DNA from: Apostichopus japonicus
Taxonomy: Eukaryota > Echinodermata > Holothuroidea > Aspidochirotida > Stichopodidae
Length of the DNA: 64,000 bases
Assembly (NCBI RefSeq): GCF_037975245.1
Contig: NC_092566.1
Span: forward strand, 12,045,501 to 12,109,500
Direction: 5' to 3'
A model generated the notes under the pieces. The model made no database searches. It was not told the origin of the DNA and saw only the letters and a list, made by a program, of their open reading frames with translations. This document shows, piece by piece, positions 14,500-30,349 of this stretch; position 1 is the stretch's first letter, and every line of letters starts with the position of its first letter. The translations under genes were made by a program, and so were the position numbers.

Positions 14500-17400
14500 A
14501 TGGAACATTCGATTTAACGGTACCGCACATTCAATTGATCGGTACCGCACAATCAATTGATCGATACCGCACATTCGATTGATCGATACCGCACATTTAA
14601 TATCGGTACGGAACATTCGATTGATCGGTACCACAAATTCGATTGATCGGTACCTCACATTCGATTGATCGGTACCGCACATTCGATTGATTGGCACCGC
14701 ACATTCGATTTAACGATACCAATTATTCCATTGATCGGTACCGCACATTCGATTGATCGGTACCGCACATTAAATAGATCGATACCGCACATTCGACTTA
14801 ACGATACCAAACATTCGATTGATCGGTACCGCACATTCGATTGATCGGTACCGCATATTCGATTTAACGATACCAAACATTCGATTGATCGGTACGGAAC
14901 ATTCGATTGATCGGTACTGCACATTCGATTGTTCGGTACCGCACATCCGATTTAACGATACCAAACATTCGATTGATCGGTACGGAACATTCGATTGATC
15001 GGTACCGCACATTCGATTGATCGGTACCGCACATTCGATTTAACGATACCAAACATTCGATTGATCGGTACGGAATATTCGATTGATCGGTACTGCATAT
15101 TCGATTGTTCGGTACCGCACATCCGATTTAACGATACCAAACATTCCATTGATCGGTACGGAACATTCGATAGATCGGAACCGAACATTCGAACTAACGG
15201 TACCGCACATTCGATTAAACGATACCAAACATTTGATTGATCGGTTTTGCACATTCGATTGTTCGGTACCGCACATTCGATTTAACGATACCAAACATTT
15301 CATTGATCGGTACGGAATAAATCGGAACCGAACATTCGAACTAACGGTACCGCACATTCGATTAAACGATACCAAACATTCGATTGATCGGTATCGCAAA
15401 TTCGATTGATCAGAACCGAACATACGATTCATCGGTACCAAACATTCCATTGATCGGTACGGAACATTCGATTGATCGGAACCGAACATTCGAACTAACG
15501 GTACCGCACATTCGATTAAACGATACCAAACATTCGATTGATCGGTACCTCACATTCGATTGATCTGTAACGCACATTCGATTGATCGGTAACACACATT
15601 CGATAGATCGGTATCGCACATTTGATTGATCCGTACCGCACGATCGATTGATCGGTACCGCAGGATCGATTGATCGATACCGCACGATCGATTGATCGAT
15701 ACCGCACATTCGATTGATCAGTACCGCACATTCGATTTAACGATACCAACCATTCGATTGATCGGTACGGAACATTCGAATGATCGGTACCGCACATTCC
15801 ATTGATCGATACCGCACATTCGATTGATCGGTATCGCACATTTGAGTGATCGGTACCGCACATTCGATTAGTCGATACCAAACATTCGATTGATCGGTAC
15901 AGAACATTCGATTGATCGGTACCGCACATTCGATTGATCGGTACCACATATTCGATTGATCTGTACCGCACATTCGATTGATTGGCACCGCACATTCGAT
16001 TTAACGATACCAATTATTCCATTGATCGGTACCGCACATTCGATTGATCGGTACCGCACATTCGATTGATTGGCACCGCACATTCGATTTAACGATACCA
16101 ATTATTCCATTGATCGGTACCGCACATTCGATTGATCGGTACCGCACATTCGATTGATTGGCACCACACATTCGATTTAACGATACCAATTATTCCATTG
16201 ATCGGTACCGCACATTAAATAGATCGATACCGCACATTCGATTTAACGATACCAAACATTCCATTAATCGGTACGATACATTCGATTGATCGGTACCGCA
16301 CATTCGATTGATCGGAACCGCACATTCGAACTAACGGTACCGCACATTCGATTTAACGATACCAAACATTCCATTGATCGGTACCGCACATTCGATTGAT
16401 CGGTACCGCACATTTCGATTGATCGGTACCACATATTCGATTGATCGGTACCAAACATTCGATTTAATGATACCAAACATTCGATTGATCGGTACCGCAC
16501 ATTAAATAGATCGATACCGCACATTCGACTTAACGATACCAAACATTCGATTGATCGGTACCGCATATTCGATTTAACGATACCAAACATTCGATTGATC
16601 GGTACGGAACATTCGATTGATCGGTACTGCACATTCGATTGTTCGGTACCGCACATCCGATTTAACGATACCAAACATTCGATTGATCGGTACGGAACAT
16701 TCGATTGATCGGTACCGCACATTCGATTGATCGGTACCGCACATTCGATTTAACGATACCAAACATTCGATTGATCGGTACGGAATATTCGATTGATCGG
16801 TACTGCATATTCGATTGTTCGATACCGCACATCCGATTTAACGATACCAAACATTCCATTAATCGGTACGATACATTCGATTGATCGGTACCGCACATTC
16901 GATTGATCGGAACCGCACATTCGAACTAACGGTACCGCACATTCGATTTAACGATACCAAACATTCCATTGATCGGTACCGCACATTCGATTGATCGGTA
17001 CCGTACATTCGATTGATCGGTACCACAAATTCGATTGATCGGTACCAAACATTCGATTTAATGATACCAAACATTCCATTGATCGGTACCGCACATTCGA
17101 TTGATCGGAACCGCACATTCGTTCTAACGGTATCACACATTCGATTTAACGATACCAAACATTCCATTCATCGGTACCGAACATTCGATTGATTGGTACC
17201 GCACATTCGATTAAACGATACAAAACATTCGATTGATCGGTATCGCAAATTCGATTGATCAGTACCGAACATACGATTCATCGGTACCAAACATTCCATT
17301 GATCGGTACGGAACATTCGATTGATCGGAACCAAACATTCGAACTAACGGTACCGCACATTCGATTAAACGATACCAAACATTCGATTGATCGATACCGC

Positions 17401-20400
17401 CCTTTCGATTGATCGGTACGGCACATTCGATTGATCCGTACCGCACATTCGATTGATCGGTACTGCACATTCGATTGATAGGTACCGTACATTCGATTGA
17501 TCGGTACCGAATATTCGATTGATAGGTACCGCAAATTCGATTGAACGGTACCGCACATTCGATTGATCGGTACCGCACATTCGATTGATCGGTACCTCAC
17601 ATTCGATTGATCTGTAACGCACATTCGATTGATCGGTAACACACATTCGATAGATCGGTATCGCACATTCGATTGATCCGTACCGCACGATCGATTGATC
17701 GGTACCGCAGGATCGATTGATCGATACCGCACGATCGATTGATCGATACCGCACATTCGATTGATCGGTACCGCACATTCGATTTAACGATACCAACCAT
17801 TCGATTGATCGGTACGGAACATTCGAATGATCGGTACCGCACATTCCATTGATCGATACCGCACATTCGATTGATCGGTCTCGCACATTTGAGTGATCGG
17901 TACCGCACATTCGATTAGTCGATACCAAACATTCGATTGACCGGTACTGCACATTCGATTTAACGATACCAAACATTCCATTGATCGGTACAGAACATTC
18001 GATTGATCGGTACCGCACATTCGATTGATCGGTACCACATATTCGATTGATCTGTACCGCACATTCGATTGATTGGCACCGCACATTCGATTTAACGATA
18101 CCAATTATTCCATTGATCGGTACCGCACATTCGATTGATCGGTACCGCACATTCGATTGATTGGCACCACACATTCGATTTAACGATACCAATTATTCCA
18201 TTGATCGGTACCGCACATTAAATAGATCGATACCGCACATTCGATTTAACGATACCAAACATTCCATTAATCGGTACGATACATTCGATTGATCGGTACC
18301 GCACATTCGATTGATCGGAACCGCACATTCGAACTAACGGTACCGCACATTCGATTTAACGATACCAAACATTCCATTGATCGGTACCGCACATTCGATT
18401 GATCGGTACCGCACATTCGATTGATCGGTACCACATATTCGATTGATCGGTACCAAACATTCGATTTAATGATACCAAACATTCCATTGATCGATACCGC
18501 ACGATCGATTGATCGGTACCGCACATTCGATTGATCGGTACCGCACATTCGATTTAACGATACCAACCATTCGATTGATCGGTACGGAACATTCGAATGA
18601 TCGGTACCGCACATTCCATTGATCGATACCGCACATTCGATTGATCGGTATCGCACATTCGATTAGTCGATACCAAACATTCGATTGACCGGTACTGCAC
18701 ATTCGATTTAACGATACCAAACATTCCATTGATCGGTACAGAACATTCGATTGGTCGGTACCACATATTCGATTGATCTGTACCGCACATTCGATTGATT
18801 GGCACCGCACATTCGATTTAACGATACCAATTATTCCATTGATCGGTACCGCACATTCGATTGATTGGCACCACACATTCGATTTAACGATACCAATTAT
18901 TCCATTGATCGGTACCGCACATTAAATAGATCGATACCGCACATCCGATTTAACGATACCAAACATTCCATTAATCGGTACGATACATTCGATTGATCGG
19001 TACCGCACATTCGATTGATCGGAACCGCACATTCGAACTAACGGTACCGCACATTCGATTTAACGAAACCAAATATTCCATTGATCGGTACCGCACATTC
19101 GATTGATCGGTACCGCACATTCGATTGATCGGTACCACATATTCGATTGATCGGTACCAAACATTCGATTTAATGATACCAAACATTCCATTGATCGGTA
19201 CCGCACGATCGATTGATCGATACCGCACATTCGATTGATCGGTACCGCACATTCGATTTAGCGATACCAACCATTCGATTGATCGGTACGGAACATTCGA
19301 ATGATCGGTACCGCACATTCCATTGATCGATACCGCACATTCGATTGATCGGTATCGCACATTCGATTGATCGGTACCGCACATTCGCTTAGTCGATACC
19401 AAACATTCGACTGACCGGTACTGCACATTCGATTTAACGATACCAAACATTCCATTGATCGGTACAGAACATTCGATTGATCGGTACCACATATTCGATT
19501 GATCTGTACCGCACATTCGATTGATTGGCACCGCACATTCGATTTAACGATACCAATTATTCCATTGATTGGTACCGCACATTCGATTGATCGGTACCGC
19601 ACATTCGATTGATTGGCACCACACATTCGATTTAACGATACCAAACATTCCATTAATCGGTACGATACATTCGATTGATCGGAACCGCACATTCGAACTA
19701 ACGGTACCGCACATTCGATTTAACGATACCAAACATTCCATTGATCGGTACCGCACATTCGATTGATCGGTACCGCACATTCGATTGATCGGTACCACAT
19801 ATTCGATTGATCGGTACCAAACATTCGATTTAATGATACCAAACATTCCATTGATCGGTACCGCACGATCGATTGATCGATACCGCACATTCGATTGATC
19901 GGTACGGAACATTCGAATGATCGGTACCGCACATTCCATTGATCGATACCGCACATTCGATTGATCGGTATCGCACATTCGATTGATCGGTACCGCACAT
20001 TCGCTTAGTCGACACCAAACATTCGACTGACCGGTACTGCACATTCGATTTAACGATACCAAACATTCCATTGATCGGTACAGAACATTCGATTGATCGG
20101 TACCACATATTCGATTGATCTGTACCGCACATTCGATTGATTGGCACCGCACATTCGATTTAACGATACCAATTATTCCATTGATTGGTACCGCACATTC
20201 GATTGATCGGTACCGCACATTCGATTGATTGGCACCACACATTCGATTTAACGATACCAAACATTCCATTAATCGGTACGATACATTCGATTGATCGGAA
20301 CCGCACATTCGAACTAACGGTACCGCACATTCGATTTAACGATACCAAACATTCCATTGATCGGTACCGCACATTCGATTGATCGGTACCGCACATTCGA

Positions 20401-23400
20401 TTGATCGGTACCACATATTCGATTGATCGGTACCAAACATTCGATTTAATGATACCAAACATTCCATTGATCGGTACCGCACATTCGATTGATCGGTACC
20501 GCACATTCGATTGATCGGAACCGCACATTCGTTCTAACGGTATCACACATTCGATTTAACGATACCAAACATTCCATTGATCGGTACCGCACATTCGATT
20601 GATCGGTACCGCACATTCGATTGATCGGTACCGCACATTCGATTTAACGATACCAAACATTCGATTGATCGGTACGGAATATTCGATTGATCGGTACTGC
20701 ACATTCGATTGTTCGGTACCGCACATCCGATTTAACGATACCAAACATTCCATTGATCGGTACGGAACATTCGATAGATCGGAACCGAACATTCGAACTA
20801 ACGGTACCGCACATTCGATTAAACGATACCAAACATTTGATTGATCGGTATTGCACAGTCGATTGTTCGGTACCGCACATTCGATTTAACGATAACAAAC
20901 ATTTCATTGATAGGTACGGAATAAATCGGAACCGAACATTCGAACTAACGGTACCGCACATTCGATTAAACGATACCAAACATTCGATTGATCGGTATCG
21001 CAAATTCGATTGATCAGTACGGAACATACGATTCATCGGTACCAAACATTCCATTGATCGGTACGGAACATTCGATTGATCGGAACCGAACATTCGAACT
21101 AACGGTACCGCACATTCGATTAAACGATACCAAACATTCGATTGATCGATACCGCCCTTTCGATTGATCGGTACGGCACATTCGATTGATCCGTACCGCC
21201 CATTCGATTGATCGGTACTGCACATTCGATTGATAGGTACCGTACATTCGATTGATCGGTACCGAATATTCGATTGATAGGTACCGCAAATTCGATTGAA
21301 CGGTACCGCACATTCGATTGATCGGTACCGCACATTCGATTGATCGGTACCTCACATTCGATTGATCTGTAACGCACATTCGATTGATCGGTAACACACA
21401 TTCGATAGATCGGTATCGCACATTCGATTGATCCGTACCGCACGATCGATTGATCGGTACCGCAGGATCGATTGATCGATACCGCACGATCGATTGATCG
21501 ATACCGCACATTCGATTGATCGGTACCGCACATTCGATTTAACGATACCAACCATTCGATTGATCGGTACGGAACATTCGAATGATCGGTACCGCACATT
21601 CGATTGATCGATACCGCACATTCGATTGATCGGTATCGCACATTTGAGTGATCGGTACCGCACATTCGATTAGTCGATACCAAACATTCGATTGACCGGT
21701 ACTGCACATTCGATTTAACGATACCAAACATTCCATTGATCGGTACCGCACATTCGATTGATCGGTACCGCACATTCGATTGATCGGTACCACATATTCG
21801 ATTGATCGGTACCAAACATTCGATTTAATGATACCAAACATTCCATTGATCGGTACCGCACATTCGATTGATCGGTACCGCACATTCGATTGATCGGAAC
21901 CGCACATTCGTTCTAACGGTATCACACATTCGATTTAACGATACCAAACATTCCATTGATCGGTACCGCACATTCGATTGATCGGTACCGCACATTCGAT
22001 TGATCGGTACCGCACATTCGATTTAACGATACCAAACATTCGATTGATCGGTACGGAATATTCGATTGATCGGTACTGCATATTCGATTGTTCGGTACCG
22101 CACATCCGATTTAACGATACCAAACATTCCATTGATCGGTACGGAACATTCGATAGATCGGAACCGAACATTCGAACTAACGGTACCGCACATTCGATTA
22201 AACGATACCAAACATTTGATTGATCGGTATTGCACATTCGATTGTTCGGTACCGCACATTCGATTAAACGATAACAAACATTTCATTGATAGGTACGGAA
22301 TAAATCGGAACCGAACATTCGAACTAACGGTACCGCACATTCGATTAAACGATACCAAACATTCGATTGATCGGTATCGCAAATTCGATTGATCAGTACG
22401 GAACATACGATTCATCGGTACCAAACATTCCATTGATCGGTACGGAACATTCGATTGATCGGAACCGAACATTCGAACTAACGGTACCGCACATTCGATT
22501 AAACGATACCAAACATTCGATTGATCGATACCGCCCTTTCGATTGATCGGTACGGCACATTCGATTGATCCGTACCGCCCATTCGATTGATCGGTACTGC
22601 ACATTCGATTGATAGGTACCGTACATTCGATTGATCGGTACCGCACATTCGATTGATCGGTACCTCACATTCGATTGATCTGTAACGCACATTCGATTGA
22701 TCGGTAACACACATTCGATAGATCGGTATCGCACATTCGATTGATCCGTACCGCACGATCGATTGATCGGTACCGCAGGATCGATTGATCGATACCGCAC
22801 GATCGATTGATCGATACCGCACATTCGATTGATCGGTACCGCACATTCGATTTAACGATACCAACCATTCGATTGATCGGTACGGAACATTCGAATGATC
22901 GGTACCGCACATTCCATTGATCGATACCGCACATTCGATTGATCGGTATCGCACATTTGAGTGATCGGTACCGCACATTCGATTAGTCGATACCAAACAT
23001 TCGATTGACCGGTACTGCACATTCGATTTAACGATACCAAACATTCCATTGATCGGTACCGCACATTCGATTGATCGGTACCGCACATTCGATTGATCGG
23101 TACCACATATTCGATTGATCGGTACCAAACATTCGATTTAATGATACCAAACATTCCATTGATCGATACCGCACGATCGATTGATCGGTACCGCACATTC
23201 GATTGATCGGTAACGCACATTCGATTTAACGATACCAACCATTCGATTGATCGGTACGGAACATTCGAATGATCGGTACCGCACATTCCATTGATCGATA
23301 CCGCACATTCGATTGATCGGTATCGCACATTCAAGTGATCGGTACCGCACATTCGATTAGTCGATACCAAACATTCGATTGACCGGTACTGCACATTCGA

Positions 23401-26400
23401 TTTAACGATACCAAACATTCCATTGATCGGTACAGAACATTCGATTGATCGGTACCACATATTCGATTGATCTGTACCGCACATTCGATTGATTGGCACC
23501 GCACATTCGATTTAACGATACCAATTATTCCATTGATCGGTACCGCACATTCGATTGATTGGCACCACACATTCGATTTAACGATACCAATTATTCCATT
23601 GATCGGTACCGCACATTAAATAGATCGATACCGCACATCCGATTTAACGATACCAAACATTCCATTAATCGGTACGATACATTCGATTGATCGGTACCGC
23701 ACATTCGATTGATCGGAACCGCACATTCGAACTAACGGTACCGCACATTCGATTTAACGAAACCAAACATTCCATTGATCGGTACCGCACATTCGATTGA
23801 TCGGTACCGCACATTCGATTGATCGGTACCACATATTCGATTGATCGGTACCAAACATTCGATTTAATGATACCAAACATTCCATTGATCGGTACCGCAC
23901 GATCGATTGATCGATACCGCACATTCGATTGATCGGTACCGCACATTCGATTTAACGATACCAACCATTCGATTGATCGGTACGGAACATTCGAATGATC
24001 GGTACCGCACATTCCATTGATCGATACCGCACATTCGATTGATCGGTATCGCACATTCGATTGATCGGTACCGCACATTCGATTAGTCGATACCAAACAT
24101 TCGACTGACCGGTACTGCACATTCGATTTAACGATACCAAACATTCCATTGATCGGTACAGAACATTCGATTGATCGGTACCACATATTCGATTGATCTG
24201 TACCGCACATTCGATTGATTGGCACCGCACATTCGATTTAACGATACCAATTATTCCATTGATCGGTACCGCACATTCGATTGATCGGTACCGCACATTC
24301 GATTGATTGGCACCACACATTCGATTTATCGATACCAATTATTCCATTGATCGGTACCGCACATTAAATCGATCGATACCGCACATCCGATTTAACGATA
24401 CCAAACATTCCATTAATCGGTACGATACATTCGATTGATCGGAACCGCACATTCGAACTAACGGTACCGCACATTCGATTTAACGATACCAAACATTCCA
24501 TTGATCGGTACCGCACATTCGATTGATCGGTACCGTACATTCGATTGATCGGTACCACATATTCGATTGATCGGTACCAAACATTCGATTTAATGATACC
24601 AAACATTCCATTGATCGGTACCGCACATTCGATTGATCGGTACCAAACATTCGATTGATCGGAACCGCACATTCGTTCTAACGGTATCACACATTCGATT
24701 TAACGATACCAAACATTCGATTGATCGGTACGGAATATTCGATTGATCGGTACTGCATATTCGATTGTTCGGTACCGCACATCCGATTTAACGATACCAA
24801 ACATTCCATTGATCGGTACGGAACATTCGATAGATCGGAACCGAACATTCGAACTAACGGTACCGCACATTCGATTAAACGATACCAAACATTTGATTGA
24901 TCGGTATTGCACATTCGATTGTTCGGTACCGCACATTCGATTTAACGATACCAAACATTTCATTGATAGGTACGGAATAAATCGGAACCGAACATTCGAA
25001 CTAACGGTACCGCACATTCGATTAAACGATACCAAACATTCGATTGATCGGTATCGCAAATTCGATTGATCAGTACGGAACATACGATTCATCGGTACCA
25101 AACATTCCATTGATCGGTACGGAACATTCGATTGATCGGAACCGAACATTCGAACTAACGGTACCGCACATTCGATTAAACGATACCAAACATTCGATTG
25201 ATCGATACCGCCCTTTCGATTGATCGGTACGGCACATTCGATTGATCCGTACCGCCCATTCGATTGATCGGTACTGCACATTCGATTGATAGGTACCGTA
25301 CATTCGATTGATCGGTACCGAATATTCGATTGATAGGTACCGCACATTCGATTGAACGGTACCGCACATTCGATTGATCGGTACCGCACATTCGATTGAT
25401 CGGTACCGCACATTCGATTGATCTGTAACGCACATTCGATTGATCGGTAACACACATTCGATAGATCGGTATCGCACATTCGATTGATCCGTACCGCACG
25501 ATCGATTGATCGGTACCGCAGGATCGATTGATCGATACCGCACGATCGATTGATCGATACCGCACATTCGATTGATCGGTACCGCACATTCGATTTAACG
25601 ATACCAACCATTCGATTGATCGGTACGGAACATTCGAATGATCGGTACCGCACATTCCATTGATCGATACCGCACATTCGATTGATCGGTATCGCACATT
25701 TGAGTGATCGGTACCGCACATTCGATTAGTCGATACCAAACATTCGATTGACCGGTACTGCACATTCGATTTAACGATACCAAACATTCCATTGATCGGT
25801 ACAGAACATTCGATTGATCGGTACCGCACATTCGATTGATCGGTACCGCACATTCGATTGATTGGCACCACACATTCGATTTAACGATACCAATTATTCC
25901 ATTGATCGGTACCGCACATTAAATAGATCGATACCGCACATCCGATTTAACGATACCAAACATTCCATTAATCGGTACGATACATTCGATTGATCGGTAC
26001 CGCACATTCGATTGATCGGAACCGCACATTCGAACTAACGGTACCGCACATTCGATTTAACGATACCAAACATTCCATTGATCGGTACCGCACATTCGAT
26101 TGATCGGTACCGTACATTCGATTGATCGGTACCACATATTCGATTGATCGGTACCAAACATTCGATTTAATGATACCAAACATTCCATTGATCGGTACCG
26201 CACATTCGATTGATCGGTACCGCACATTCGATTGATCGGAACCGCACATTCGTTCTAACGGTATCACACATTCGATTTAACGATACCAAACATTCCATTG
26301 ATCGGTACCGCACATTCGATTGATCGGTACCGCACATTCGATTGATCGGTACCGCACATTCGATTTAACGATACCAAACATTCGATTGATCGGTACGGAA

Positions 26401-29400
26401 TATTCGATTGATCGGTACTGCATATTCGATTGTTCGGTACCGCACATCCGATTTAACGATACCAAACATTCCATTGATCGGTACGGAACATTCGATAGAT
26501 CGGAACCGAACATTCGAACTAACGGTACCGCACATTCGATTAAACGATACCAAACATTTCATTGATCGGTATTGCACATTCGATTGTTCGGTACCGCACA
26601 TTCGATTTAACGATACCAAACATTTCATTGATCGGTACGGAATAAATCGGAACCGAACATTCGAACTAACGGTACCGCACATTCGATTAAACGATACCAA
26701 ACATTCGATTGATCGGTATCGCAAATTCGATTGATCAGTACCGAACATACGATTCATCGGTACCAAACATTCCATTGATCGGTACGGAACATTCGATTGA
26801 TCGGAACCGAACATTCGAACTAACGGTACCGCACATTCGATTAAACGATACCAAACATTCGATTGATCGATACCGCCCTTTCGATTGATCGGTACGGCAC
26901 ATTCGATTGATCCGTACCGCCCATTCGATTGATCGGTACTGCACATTCGATTGATAGGTACCGTACATTCGATTGATCGGTACCGAATATTCGATTGATA
27001 GGTACCGCAAATTCGATTGAACGGTACCGCACATTCGATTGATCGGTACCGCACATTCGATTGATCGGTACCTCACATTCGATTGATCTGTAACGCACAT
27101 TCGATTGATCGGTAACACACATTCGATAGATCGGTATCGCACATTCGATTGATCCGTACCGCACGATCGATTGATCGGTACCGCAGGATCGATTGATCGA
27201 TACCGCACGATCGATTGATCGATACCGCACATTCGATTGATCGGTACCGCACATTCGATTTAACGATACCAACCATTCGATTGATCGGTACGGAACATTC
27301 GAATGATCGGTACCGCACATTCGATTGATCGGTATCGCACATTTGAGTGATCGATACCGCACATTCGATTAGTCGATACCAAACATTCGATTGACCGGTA
27401 CTGCACATTCGATTTAACGATACCAAACATTCCATTGATCGGTACAGAACATTCGATTGATCGGTACCGCACATTCGATTGATCGGTACCACATATTCGA
27501 TTGATCTGTACCGCACATTCGATTGATTGGCACCGCACATTCGATTTAACGATACCAATTATTCCATTGATCGGTACCGTACATTCGATTGATCGGTACC
27601 GCACATTCGATTGATTGGCACCACACATTCGATTTAACGATACCAATTATTCCATTGATCGGTACCGCACATTAAATAGATCGATACCGCACATTCGATT
27701 TAACGATACCAAACATTCCATTAATCGGTACGATACATTCGATTGATCGGTACCGCACATTCGATTGATCGGAACCGCACATTCGAACTAACGGTACCGC
27801 ACATTCGATTTAACGATACCAAACATTCCATTGATCGGTACCGCACATTCGATTGATCGGTACCGCACATTCGATTGATCGGTACCACATATTCGATTGA
27901 TCGGTACCAAACATTCGATTTAATGATACCAAACATTCCATTGATCGATACCGCACGATCGATTGATCGATACCGCACATTCGATTGATCGGTACCGCAC
28001 ATTCGATTGATCGGTACAGCACATTTGATTTAACGATACCGCACATTCGATTGATCGGTATGGAACATTCGATTTAACGGTACCGCACATTCAATTGATC
28101 GGTACCGCACATTCAATTGATCGATACCGCACATTCGATTGATCGATACCGCACATTTAATATCGGTACGGAACATTCGATTGATCGGTACCGAATATTC
28201 ATTTGATCGGTACCACAAATTCGATTGATCGGTACCTCACATTCGTTTGATCGGTACCGCACTATCGATAGATCGATATCGCACATTCGATTGATTGGCA
28301 CCGCACATTCGATTTAACGATACCAAACATTCCATTGATCGGTACCGCACATTCGATTGATCGGTACCGCACATTAAATAGATCGATACCGCACATTCGA
28401 CTTAACGATACCAAACATTCGATTGATCGGTACCGCCCATTCGATTGATCGGTACCGCATATTCGATTTAACGATACCAAACATTCGATTGATCGGTACG
28501 GAACATTCGATTGATCGGTACTGCACATTCGATTGTTCGGTACCGCACATCCGATTTAACGATACCAAACATTCGATTGATCGGTACGGAACATTCGATT
28601 GATCGGTACCGCACATTCGATTGATCGGTACCGCACATTCGATTTAACGATACCAAACATTCGATTGATCGGTACGGAATATTCGATTGATCGGTACTGC
28701 ATATTCGATTGTTCGGTACCGCACATCCGATTTAACGATACCAAACATTCCATTGATCGGTACGGAACATTCGATAGATCGGAACCGAACATTCGAACTA
28801 ACGGTACCGCACATTCGATTAAACGATACCAAACATTCGATTGATCGGTATCGCAATTTCGATTGATCAGTACCGAACATACGATTCATCGGTACCAAAC
28901 ATTCCATTGATCGGTACGGAACATTCGATTGATCGGAACCGAACATTCGAACTAACGGTACCGCACATTCGATTAAACGATACCAAACATTCGATTGATC
29001 GATACCGCCCTTTCGATTGATCGGTACGGCACATTCGATTGATCCGTACCGCCCATTCGATTGATCGGTACTGCACATTCGATTGATAGGTACCGTACAT
29101 TCGATTGATCGGTACCGAATATTCGATTGATAGGTACCGCAAATTCGATTGAACGGTACCGCACATTCGATTGATCGGTACCGCACATTCGATTGATCGG
29201 TACCTCACATTCGATTGATCTGTAACGCACATTCGATTGATCGGTAACACACATTCGATAGATCGGTACCGCACATTCGATTGATCGGTACCGCACATTC
29301 GATTTAACGATACCAAACATTCGATTGATCGGTACGGAATATTCGATTGATCGGTACTGCATATTCGATTGTTCGGTACCGCACATCCGATTTAACGATA

Positions 29401-30300
29401 CCAAACATTCCATTGATCGGTACGGAACATTCGATAGATCGGAACCGAACATTCGAACTAACGGTACCGCACATTCGATTTAACGATACCAAACATTTCA
29501 TTGATCGGTACGGAATAAATCGGAACCGAACATTCGAACTAACGGTACCGCACATTCGATTAAACGATACCAAACATTCGATTGATCGGTATCGCAAATT
29601 CGATTGATCAGTACCGAACATACGATTCATCGGTACCAAACATTCCATTGATCGGTACGGAACATTCGATTGATCGGAACCGAACATTCGAACTAACGGT
29701 ACCGCACATTCGATTAAACGATACCAAACATTCGATTGATCGATACCGCCCTTTCGATTGATCGGTACGGCACATTCGATTGATCCGTACCGCCCATTCG
29801 ATTGATCGGTACTGCACATTCGATTGATAGGTACCGTACATTCGATTGATCGGTACCGAATATTCGATTGATAGGTACCGCAAATTCGATTGAACGGTAC
29901 CGCACATTCGATTGATCGGTACCGCACATTCGATTGATCGGTACCTCACATTCGATTGATCTGTAACGCACATTCGATTGATCGGTAACACACATTCGAT
30001 AGATCGGTATCGCACATTCGATTGATCCGTACCGCACGATCGATTGATCGGTACCGCAGGATCGATTGATCGATACCGCACGATCGATTGATCGATACCG
30101 CACATTCGATTGATCGGTACCGCACATTCGATTTAACGATACCAACCATTCGATTGATCGGTACGGAACATTCGAATGATCGGTACCGCACATTCCATTG
30201 ATCGATACCGCACATTCGATTGATCGGTATCGCACATTCGATTGATCGGTACCGCACATTCGATTGATCGGTACCGCACATTCGATTGATCGGTACGGAA
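14500..30300 (+). repeat. Higher-order repeat family B domain
   Basis: A long domain of related HOR units of unequal length. Its diagnostic marker is GGAATAAATCGG, a 7-bp deletion inside a monomer, present at 15314, 20918, 22297, 24974, 26639 and 29512. Each marker is followed by the same monomer order: AACTAACGG, then ATTAAACGATACC, then GGTATCGCAAATTCG, then CAGTACSGAACATACG. Intervals between markers are 5604, 1379, 2677, 1665 and 2873 bp, so the units are rearranged rather than regularly tandem. No gene is present. Confidence 0.8.
17727..20500 (+). repeat. Shrinking HOR ladder of 35, 32 and 30 monomers
   Basis: The marker CCGCACGATCGATTGATCG lies at 17727, 18497, 19201 and 19861. The spacings are 770, 704 and 660 bp, exactly 35, 32 and 30 monomers. 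After the last marker a 44-bp loss (two monomers) brings the shift to 616 bp; for example TCCATTGATTGGTACCGCAC lies at 19561 and 20177. Successive units therefore differ by whole-monomer deletions. Confidence 0.8.
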
Positions 30301-30349
30301 CATTCGATTGATCGGTACCGCACATTCGATTGATCAGTACGGAACATAC

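Noticed and set aside
20687-21013. Plus-strand ORFs of about 108 codons repeated six times
   Set aside because: The plus-strand consensus has TGA in the cycle; these are open only where TTTAAC-type variants replace it. They recur because the HOR recurs.
24700-25719. Long minus-strand ORF of 339 codons (and many others, such as 45481-46587) as genes
   Set aside because: Pure satellite; all three frames of the stop-free strand translate to the same 22-residue cycle, and frames end only where monomer variants happen to place a stop.
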